Assembly (NCBI GenBank): GCA_027717655.1
Contig: JALLOH010000003.1
Location: 16,821-80,820, forward strand
DNA: 64,000 nt
Origin: Acidobacteriia bacterium AH_259_A11_L15
GTDB taxonomy: Bacteria > Acidobacteriota > Terriglobia > Acidiferrales > 2-02-FULL-67-57
Reading direction: 5' to 3'
Every line of letters starts with the position of its first letter. The first letter of the stretch is position 1. The notes beneath the pieces were generated by a model. That model saw only the letters and a list, made by a program, of their open reading frames with translations, was not told the DNA's origin and searched no databases. The position numbers and the translations under genes were made by a program. Positions 56,844 through 64,000 of the stretch are shown here, piece by piece.

Positions 56844-58730
56844 CTAGTCCTGGCTGTGGGAGGCTGGGGCGGAAGGTCCGAAGAGTTGTTTGATCCGCGC
56901 CGGGGTGATTCGGGTGAGCGTGTACTTTAGGGTGACCAGGGCGTTGCCGGAGACGAGGCGGGTGACCTGGAGCCAGACGGGGGGGCGGGAGCGGCCCAGA
57001 GTTCCCTGCAAGTAGAGGCGGCGGCACTCGCTGCGGCGGAGCTTGCCGCTGGGGGTCTTGGGGACGGTCTGCGGGGGGAGGAGCTGGACCACGTCGGGCG
57101 AAATGCGAGTGAGGGCGCCCACGCGGCGCTTGATCTCGGCGGCGATGCGGGCGCGGGCTTCCTTGCCGGTCTCCCGGGTTTCGGCCACTACCACCAAGCC
57201 TTCGGTGCCGGTCCGCGGGTCGGTGACCCCGAAGGCGGCCACGCAGCCGCGGCGGACGCCGTTGATATCGGCGGCGATTTCTTCAATCTCCTGCGGGTAG
57301 ATGTTGCGCCCGGCCTTGATGATGAGGTCCTTGATGCGGCCGGTGATGAACAGCTCGCCGTCGGCCAGGTAACCGAGGTCGCCGGTCTGATACCAACCAT
57401 CGCGGCAGGCAGCCCCGGTGGCCTCCGGGTTGCGGTAGTAGCCCTGCATGGCGGAGGGGCCGCGGAACTGGATGTGGCCTTCGACGCGCTCGCTGACGGG
57501 GCGCTCGGCGTCGTCCACTACGCGAATCGCGTGCTCCGGCAGCGCCCGCCCCACGGAGACGAACCGGAGCGGGTCGGGCTCGGCGGGGGAAGCGGGTTCG
57601 GCGCGGCCGAACATTTGGAAGGGGACGCGGGCCACCGGGTCGATGCGGGGCGGTTGCGCCAGGGGAGCGAAAGTCAGGGCCACGGAGCTTTCCGCCAGGC
57701 CGTAGACGGGCATCATGGTCTCGGGCCGGAAGCCATAGCGGGCATAGCGCCGGGTAAAGCGGGTGATGGTGTCCGGGCTGACGGGCTCGGCGCCGTTCAG
57801 GGCCACGCGCCAACTGCTGAGGTCGAGGCCGGCGAGGGCTTCGTCCTTCACCTTGCGCAGGCAAAGCTCGTAGGCGAAGTTGGGGGCGGGGGAGAGCGTG
57901 CCCCGGTAGCGATGGACGGCCCACAGCCAGCGCTCCGGGCGGCGCAAGAAGGCGAGGGGAGAGAGGGCCGCAATGGGCAGGCCGAAGTAGATGGAGAAGA
58001 GCCAGCAACCGATCAGCCCCATGTCGTGGTAGAGGGGCAGCCAGCAGATGGTGACGTCGGTGGGGCGCACCTGGACGCCCTCGCCGATGGCGCGCACGTT
58101 GGCGAGGATGTTCTGATGGGTCAGGGCCACGCCGCGGGGCTCGCCCGTGCTTCCCGAGGTGTACTGGATGAAGGCGACGTCCGTGGGCGACACCGCCACC
58201 GGCGCAGGAAGCGGCTTTTGCCTGGCCGCCAGGTGCTCGGCGGTGGCTACCGAAAGGAGCGACGGCACCCGCGGCTTCAGCAAGCGCGCCAGGCGCTCCG
58301 CCTGGCGGAAGGTAACCAGGGCCCGGGCCTCGGCGTTCTGCAGGATGACCGACTGGCGGCTGGCGTATTCCTCCATCTGGTCGGCGCGCATGGGGGGATA
58401 GATGGGCACCGGAATGGCGCCGGCCAGCAACGTGCCGAAGAAGGAGAAGAAGAAGTCGCGGCCGGTGGGCAGCATCAGCGCCACCGTGTCGCCGCGGCCC
58501 ACCCCCCAACCCGCCAGCCCGCGGGCCAGGCTCAGCGCGCCGCTCCACAACTCTCCGTAGGTGAGCGTCTGCGGGTGGCCGTCCTCTTGTCCCAGGTAAA
58601 GGTGGGGAGCCTCGGGGGCTGTCTGCGCCCGGAGGCGAAGCACCTCGGTCAGGGTTCCGGCGCCTTCCGGAGAGACGGCGCAGGGACTGCCGGGCGCAGT
58701 TTGGAAGCGCGGCGCGACCTCGCTCGACAT
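56844..58730 (-). CDS. Fatty acyl-AMP ligase (AMP-binding enzyme)
   Basis: FIQYTSGSTGEPRGVALTHQNI, YGLAESSVALTF, WYQTGDLGYLADGELFITGRIKDLIIKAGRNIYPQEIE. Confidence 0.93.
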   Translation of the reverse strand: MSSEVAPRFQTAPGSPCAVSPEGAGTLTEVLRLRAQTAPEAPHLYLGQEDGHPQTLTYGELWSGALSLARGLAGWGVGRGDTVALMLPTGRDFFFSFFGTLLAGAIPVPIYPPMRADQMEEYASRQSVILQNAEARALVTFRQAERLARLLKPRVPSLLSVATAEHLAARQKPLPAPVAVSPTDVAFIQYTSGSTGEPRGVALTHQNILANVRAIGEGVQVRPTDVTICWLPLYHDMGLIGCWLFSIYFGLPIAALSPLAFLRRPERWLWAVHRYRGTLSPAPNFAYELCLRKVKDEALAGLDLSSWRVALNGAEPVSPDTITRFTRRYARYGFRPETMMPVYGLAESSVALTFAPLAQPPRIDPVARVPFQMFGRAEPASPAEPDPLRFVSVGRALPEHAIRVVDDAERPVSERVEGHIQFRGPSAMQGYYRNPEATGAACRDGWYQTGDLGYLADGELFITGRIKDLIIKAGRNIYPQEIEEIAADINGVRRGCVAAFGVTDPRTGTEGLVVVAETRETGKEARARIAAEIKRRVGALTRISPDVVQLLPPQTVPKTPSGKLRRSECRRLYLQGTLGRSRPPVWLQVTRLVSGNALVTLKYTLTRITPARIKQLFGPSAPASHSQD

Positions 58731-58812
58731 CGGGAGAAGTTCACCCTCTCGCAGTGGCGGTAATACTACCCGCGCTTCGGAGGGATTTCAATACCCGGAA
58801 GTGAGCCCGGGG

Positions 58813-59067
58813 CTAGAGCCTCCGCAGGTGCTCTTCCAGCTCGCTCGGGCTGAGGAAAGATTGGTGGAAGCCGGCCTTGTAGCCGGGGGCCTGGCTGATC
58901 TCGGCTTCGGTCACCTCGATCCAGACGGACTCGCCCTTGATGTCGTGGGGCGGGGTGGAGCTGCGGAAATCCCGGGGGGAGATCCAGAGCTTGTCGATGC
59001 ACCAGGCCAGGGACCGCTCCTCGCGCACGGTGCGCGAGCCCGAGGCCAGGTACCAGATCTTCGCCAT
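58813..59067 (-). CDS. Hypothetical protein
   Basis: MAKIWYLASGSRTVREERSLAWCIDKLWISPRDF; codon-periodic GC. Confidence 0.6.
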   Translation of the reverse strand: MAKIWYLASGSRTVREERSLAWCIDKLWISPRDFRSSTPPHDIKGESVWIEVTEAEISQAPGYKAGFHQSFLSPSELEEHLRRL

Positions 59068-59444
59068 CTCGGCGCCTAGTATAGCGGAAGTAGCACCGGG
59101 GTGTCTGGTCTGTTTGCGCCCTTTTGCCGTTCGATTTGCCGGACGTTTCTTCACTAGAGCCCGCCCGCTGACTCTCCTTATGCGCAGGATAGTGTCAAAC
59201 GTGCAACGGAAACTAAGGGCGGGGACCGAGGGTCTGCCGGGTGGATTCGGCGAGGGGCAACGACTCTCTGGTTCAGGCAGCCAGATTTCACACCACTGCA
59301 AGAAAATGTGCCCCCAAGGCCCTATCTGGAGGCTGCCTAAGTGCTTGGACAAACAAGGCGTGAGCCAGCCGAGTCGTCGGGGCCGAAATCACATCACTCT
59401 GGAACACCAGGCGCAAAAGTATGTTCTCGTACTGCGGGCGTTCC

Positions 59445-61634
59445 CTACAATGATTTGAGCAAGGCTTGGAAGCGGGGATGATCGCGCAGGGAGTTCAGAA
59501 AGGCGTCGCTCTTCATCCAATCTCCAAACCCAAATCCAGACTTCAGGGATTTTTCCAGGCAATCGAGAGCCAAGTCGGGTAATCCCAGAACGGCATAGAC
59601 GCAACCCACGTTGAAGAGGGCAGCGGGATCGTCCGCGTCTATAGCCAGGGCCCGCTCGGCCCATTGCAAGCTCTTCTCCCGCTCTCCTAGTTGACATAAG
59701 GCCTGCGCCCCCAGTTGGAGGGCACGCATATCGTCGGGATTGAGCTCCAAGCGTTTATCCATTATCCGCAGAGCCCGCCGGTAGGCCTCCCCGGCATCTG
59801 CTTTGCGACCAAGAGCGGTATAGGTGACGCCGAGCAAGGCCGGAGCCTGGTAGTCCTCCGGTTGCGCGCGGCTCGCTGCTTCAAACCACTTAGCCGCCTC
59901 GGGCAGCTTGCCCTCCACAAAACAGGCGCGCGCGTAGAAGTAGGAGGCTTCGAACAAATTCGGATCCAGCCGCAACGCCGTCTCGAATTCTTTATGCGCC
60001 TCCTCATAGTCCTTGATCAGCGACAGGGCCAACCCGCGGGACGAATGGGCTTCCGCCGAGTCCGGGTTGAGCTCAAGCGCCCTCCGGCTGGCCGCATCGG
60101 CTTGCCGCAGGTTCGCCTCGGTGTCCTCCCAATACATATGGAGGAAAGAAGAGCAATCGGCGATCCCGGCGCAGGCGCGCGCGTAGCTAGGATCGATCTC
60201 GGTGGCCCGGGTGAACATCTGCCGGGCAAACTCAAAGCCTTTTCGCCGGAACTGATGGAAAAACTGCCGCCCGCGTAGATAGAAATCATAGGCTTGCACG
60301 TCGGCGGTGGGCGCTTTTCGGATGGCCTGCTTCTCTTTTTCGGTTAGCATCACGCGAAGGGATTGGGCGATGCTCTGCGCTATCTCGTCCTGGATGGCGA
60401 AGACGTCTTCTAGTTGGCGGTCATAGCGTTCCGCCCAGGCGCCGTGGCCCGTGCGCGTCTCTACTAGTTGCGCGGTGATGCGCAGACGATTGCCGGCCCG
60501 CCGCAGGCTCCCTTCCAGCACATAGGCAGCATTTAATTCCTGGCCGACTTTGGGGGCGGTCACGGGCTTGTCCCGGTAGGCCAGTACCGCCGATCGCGGA
60601 AACACACGCAGCTCCCTGATCTTTAGCAGCTCGGTGATCAGGTCCTCCGTAATGCCGTCGCGGAAGTACTCGTCCTCCTTCGCCCCGCTCAGGTTCTCAA
60701 AGTAGAGCACGGCCAGTGATTTCTCCACCGGCGTCACGGTTACTGCGGCCCGGCCCGAATCGGTGTCGCGTTTTAGGCGTTTGAGGTCGTCGCGCAGCTT
60801 GGCGGCGCTCTGGTAGCGCGCGTTGTGGTTTTTCTCAAGCGCCCGGTTGATAATGTGTTCTAGCTCTGGCGGCAAGTTCGGATTCAGGCGCACAGGCGAG
60901 CTCGGCTTGCGATTCAGAATCGCGTCAAAGATGACCGCGGAGGTGTTGCCGGAAAAGGCTCGCCGGCCCGTGGCCATCTCATAGAGCACTACTCCGAGGG
61001 AAAACACGTCGGTCCGGGCGTCTACTTCTTCCCCGCGCGCCTGCTCGGGCGACATGTAGGCCACCGTACCGACGGCTGTGCCCGGGCTGGTGAGATTTTC
61101 GCCGAGCGCGGCCACGGTGGCCAGACCCGAAACTCCCACTGCTTCCCCCACCCGGTGCCTTTGGGTCATCAGCTTCGCCAATCCGAAATCAAGAATCTTG
61201 GCCTGGCCGAGCTGCGTGATGAAGATGTTTGCTGGCTTGATGTCACGATGGATGATGCCCCTTGAGTGCGCCGCGGCGAGCGCATCGGCGACCTGAAAGC
61301 TGAGTTCGAGTAGTTCGTCACTCTCCAGGGGGCGACCGGCGATGCGATGGTTGAGCGTTTGCCCCTCCAACAACTCCAAGGCCATGAACGGCCGGCCTTG
61401 GTGCTCATCAACGTCGTGAATCGTGCAGATGTTGGGATGATTCAAGGCCGAGGCGGCGCGGGCCTCACGCTGGAACCGCTCCACTGCCTGACGATCCTGG
61501 GAATATTCTTCCGGCAGGAACTTGAGAGCTACGTAGCGGCCGAGCTTGGTGTCCTCGGCCCTGTAGACCACACCCATTCCGCCCTCGCCCAGCTTCTCAA
61601 CCACGCGATAGTGCGAAATGGTCTTACCGATCAA
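59445..61634 (-). CDS. Serine/threonine protein kinase with C-terminal TPR
   Basis: [55 protein letters not shown]; adenylate-cyclase-like N-terminal linker and TPRs. Confidence 0.95.
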   Translation of the reverse strand: MIGKTISHYRVVEKLGEGGMGVVYRAEDTKLGRYVALKFLPEEYSQDRQAVERFQREARAASALNHPNICTIHDVDEHQGRPFMALELLEGQTLNHRIAGRPLESDELLELSFQVADALAAAHSRGIIHRDIKPANIFITQLGQAKILDFGLAKLMTQRHRVGEAVGVSGLATVAALGENLTSPGTAVGTVAYMSPEQARGEEVDARTDVFSLGVVLYEMATGRRAFSGNTSAVIFDAILNRKPSSPVRLNPNLPPELEHIINRALEKNHNARYQSAAKLRDDLKRLKRDTDSGRAAVTVTPVEKSLAVLYFENLSGAKEDEYFRDGITEDLITELLKIRELRVFPRSAVLAYRDKPVTAPKVGQELNAAYVLEGSLRRAGNRLRITAQLVETRTGHGAWAERYDRQLEDVFAIQDEIAQSIAQSLRVMLTEKEKQAIRKAPTADVQAYDFYLRGRQFFHQFRRKGFEFARQMFTRATEIDPSYARACAGIADCSSFLHMYWEDTEANLRQADAASRRALELNPDSAEAHSSRGLALSLIKDYEEAHKEFETALRLDPNLFEASYFYARACFVEGKLPEAAKWFEAASRAQPEDYQAPALLGVTYTALGRKADAGEAYRRALRIMDKRLELNPDDMRALQLGAQALCQLGEREKSLQWAERALAIDADDPAALFNVGCVYAVLGLPDLALDCLEKSLKSGFGFGDWMKSDAFLNSLRDHPRFQALLKSL

Positions 61635-61823
61635 GGGAAAATCACCGCCCGAGCGGCCACCATCTTATGCCGCCCCCGCAGGCAAGTCAACGCGCAACCG
61701 TAGGGCGTAACTCCATCAGGGGTGGGTGATAGGTACCTCCACTGCAGTCGCGTGTCGCAGCCGGTGCGTGTTGCCCAGCGGCTCCCACGGGATTGGCGGC
61801 AAGCTGCGCCCTGGCAAAGAGAC

Positions 61824-63560
61824 TCATCTCAGGCTGTCGCTAGACCCACCCTCAGTCCCAGCAAGCGCTTCCGTGCTCGATTCCGGCAGCCCGATGTAGC
61901 GAAGGAGTAGAAGGGTGATGTCGTCGGCCTGGTTGGCCCCGCGGGTGAAGTCGTCGAGAGCAGCCAGGATGGCGGCTTGCAGCGCCTCGAGCGTACCACG
62001 GCCGTTAGCCGCCACCACCTCCCGAAGCCGCTCCACGCCGAACTCTTCCTCCTCGATGTTTACCGCTTCATTCACGCCGTCGGTGAAGAAAACCACCGTG
62101 TCACCCGGTTCGAGCCGGGTCGAACGGACCGTGAAAACCGAGTCAGGGAGAAGGCCTAGAGGCAGACACTCCGAGGGGAACGGGTGGCTGATCTTGCTCC
62201 CGCGAACCAGCAGCGGGGAGTAGTGGCCGGCATTGATGAAATCGAGGTGGCCGGCGGCGTCCAGATTGCCGAAGAAAAGCGTGGCGTAGCGGTTCGATTG
62301 CGCGCGCGTGCTGATGAAGCGATTCACGTGGTTGAAAAGCTTGGTTGGCTCCTGGGTCAACGTCATGCCGGCGAAGCTACCTTGTAGTACAGCCGTCAGG
62401 AGGGCCGCCCCCAGGCCCTTACCAGAGACGTCGGCAATGACGAAGGCAACGCGATCCAGGCTAAGTTCTATCAAATCGAAATAGTCTCCCCCTACCTCAT
62501 AGCAGGGATGGTTCACGCCGGTGACCTGAAGATAAGAAAACTGCTTGAAGTCTTTGGGGAGGAGAGACTGCTGGATGTCGCGGGCCATGTTCAGTTCTTG
62601 TTCCAGGTGACGCCGATCCTGTTCCCGCTCTAGCAGCCGCGCCTTCTCAATAATGCTGGCGGCCTGGACCGCCAGGGCGTCCAGGATCTGCCGCTGCAGG
62701 CCCGAAAAAGCAGCAGGTCGGCGGCTGTCCAGGTAGAGCAATCCCAAGAGTTCACCGGAGGTTGAGACCGAGGTGACGCCGGTGGCGTGAACGTCAGCCA
62801 GGGACGACAGAGGGACAACCATGACGGAGCGGAGCTGTTGAGCGATGATGCTCTGAGCTTTTCGCAGAGCTTCTTCTGCCAGGGCAAGGTCCTGGGTGAT
62901 GATGCTGCGCCGTTGTTTGAGTGCCTGGGCGATGGCGGTCTGGCTGGGCGAGATGCTGTCGAGCGGCAGACTGACCTGACCCCGCCCGCGAGCGGCTAGC
63001 GGGCGCAGCGCATCCCCCGGGCCAGCTTGGAAAAGGAGGCCGCGGTCAGCTTCAGTGACCACGATGGCTCGATCCACGATCGCTCCTAGCACCTGTTCCA
63101 AGGACATGCGAGATTGCAGGAGCGCAGTGGCCTCCAACAGCAGGCTCAAATGGTGCAGGTTCCGGTCCCCGGCCTCGGGGCCGGAGGGTTGGTCGAACCG
63201 TGAGAGCAGCTCGGGGATCGAATCGCGAACCTGGTCCGTACGGAAGATAACCCGTAAGGCCTCGAATTTGCCGAAGGTGATGACGTCGCCGTCCCCCAAG
63301 GCTTGGGGTGTGTCCAGCTTCTTCCCGTTGACGTAGAGACCCTCGCGTTGGCCGAGGTCCTCCAGAAAAAAAGTGCCATTTCTATAGGTGACTGCGGCAC
63401 AGTGGCGTGAAACTTCCCTCTCTTGCATCAAGATGTGATTGCCCGCTTCGGTGCCGCGGCCAAGCCGAGATGGCGATTGGGTTATGGGGACGATCCGTTT
63501 GGTGCCGCTGGGCTCTTGGATTTCCAGGAATGCCTGCGGCAGGGATGGGCTGGTCGCCAT
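61824..63560 (-). CDS. FHA-GAF-PP2C (SpoIIE/RsbU-like) phosphatase
   Basis: FHA SRLGRGTEAGNHILMQEREVSRHCAAV; GAF; EVGGDYFDLIELSLDRVAFVIADVSGKGLGAALL. Confidence 0.93.
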   Translation of the reverse strand: MATSPSLPQAFLEIQEPSGTKRIVPITQSPSRLGRGTEAGNHILMQEREVSRHCAAVTYRNGTFFLEDLGQREGLYVNGKKLDTPQALGDGDVITFGKFEALRVIFRTDQVRDSIPELLSRFDQPSGPEAGDRNLHHLSLLLEATALLQSRMSLEQVLGAIVDRAIVVTEADRGLLFQAGPGDALRPLAARGRGQVSLPLDSISPSQTAIAQALKQRRSIITQDLALAEEALRKAQSIIAQQLRSVMVVPLSSLADVHATGVTSVSTSGELLGLLYLDSRRPAAFSGLQRQILDALAVQAASIIEKARLLEREQDRRHLEQELNMARDIQQSLLPKDFKQFSYLQVTGVNHPCYEVGGDYFDLIELSLDRVAFVIADVSGKGLGAALLTAVLQGSFAGMTLTQEPTKLFNHVNRFISTRAQSNRYATLFFGNLDAAGHLDFINAGHYSPLLVRGSKISHPFPSECLPLGLLPDSVFTVRSTRLEPGDTVVFFTDGVNEAVNIEEEEFGVERLREVVAANGRGTLEALQAAILAALDDFTRGANQADDITLLLLRYIGLPESSTEALAGTEGGSSDSLR

Positions 63561-63786
63561 GGCCTCATTCTCTGTTCTTATCAGCGTTGCTTTCTTGGCT
63601 GCTCATTCGCCAACTCCCCGGGACACCTATGCGGTGGAGAGAACGGAGGGTGATTATACATCAGGGGCTACGGTCCGGATTGTTGGCTCGCTGGCCCGCA
63701 GTCAATCAACGAGTCGAAGTTCCTGAGGCCTGTGCGGAAACGATTTCCTTTCGGCACGGTGCCGAGATGGGGGAACATCGGTTTCG

Positions 63787-64000
63787 TTACCGGGTAAAAG
63801 CCCGGGCGACGACGGAGAACTGGAGCTTTTTCTGCAGGCGGTCGATGCGGTCGACGCGCACCCGCAGGCGGTCGCCCAGGTGGAAGGCGGGAGCGTCCGG
63901 GACGCGGCTGCGGCGCCCGGGGGCGATGCTGCGGGTGGCTTCGCGGTAGTAGTAGTCGGCCTTCGGGTCGAGCGAGGTCGCGCCGCGCTTCCAAACTGCG
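63787..64000 (-). CDS. C-terminus of RNase R/II-like exoribonuclease (S1 domain), partial
   Basis: Read from reverse strand: DPKADYYYREATRSIAPGRRSRVPDAPAFHLGDRLRVRVDRIDRLQKKLQFSVVARAFTR*. Confidence 0.65.
   Translation of the reverse strand, partial: AVWKRGATSLDPKADYYYREATRSIAPGRRSRVPDAPAFHLGDRLRVRVDRIDRLQKKLQFSVVARAFTR

Noticed and set aside
57474-58763. 429-aa plus-strand ORF opposite the acyl-AMP ligase
   Set aside because: Shadow ORF of a high-GC gene; Gly/Ala/Arg-rich with no family motif, while the minus strand encodes a clear fatty acyl-AMP ligase.
1-64000. CRISPR arrays
   Set aside because: No regularly spaced direct repeats seen; the Cas4-like nucleases are not accompanied by cas1/cas2.

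Overview
The window is a bacterial chromosome segment, probably Acidobacteriota-like (my inference). About 44 kb of an integrated, lower-GC mobile/defence island joins ~19.6 kb of ordinary high-GC housekeeping chromosome. The right island boundary is at ~44.34 kb: a large serine recombinase (LSR) gene runs directly into the 3' part of a comM/YifB (Mg-chelatase-like) gene, with the junction inside the comM Walker A codons. The left boundary and the comM 5' part are outside the window. Island contents, left to right: (a) a CHAT-protease/STAND NTPase/TPR protein plus a 311-aa partner; (b) a ~5.6-24 kb block with archaeal character: an Orc1/Cdc6 initiator, RHH-wHTH regulator, zincin, DNA methyltransferase, HerA/VirB4-like ATPase, TM0106-like nuclease and small Zn proteins, several genes preceded by archaeal-style TATA elements 22-30 nt from the start codon; (c) a restriction-modification pair and a Rad50-like ATPase operon with two PD-(D/E)XK-type nucleases; (d) an HNH protein with a glycine-zipper tail, and a PIN plus XRE/ImmA-IrrE module; (e) a TRIP13/HORMA (type III-like) CBASS operon with a DUF6602-like nuclease as putative effector; (f) an HMG-CoA reductase homologue lacking the C-terminal catalytic His motif, next to a mevalonate kinase; (g) a radical SAM (SPL-like) module; (h) an E1-like enzyme with a putative ubiquitin-like protein and membrane proteins; (i) the LSR, whose catalytic Ser position reads Thr. 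The most exciting signal is the archaeal replication-initiator segment, with its own partial tandem duplication, inside a bacterial comM-integrated island. All calls come from reading motifs by eye; no database search was run.
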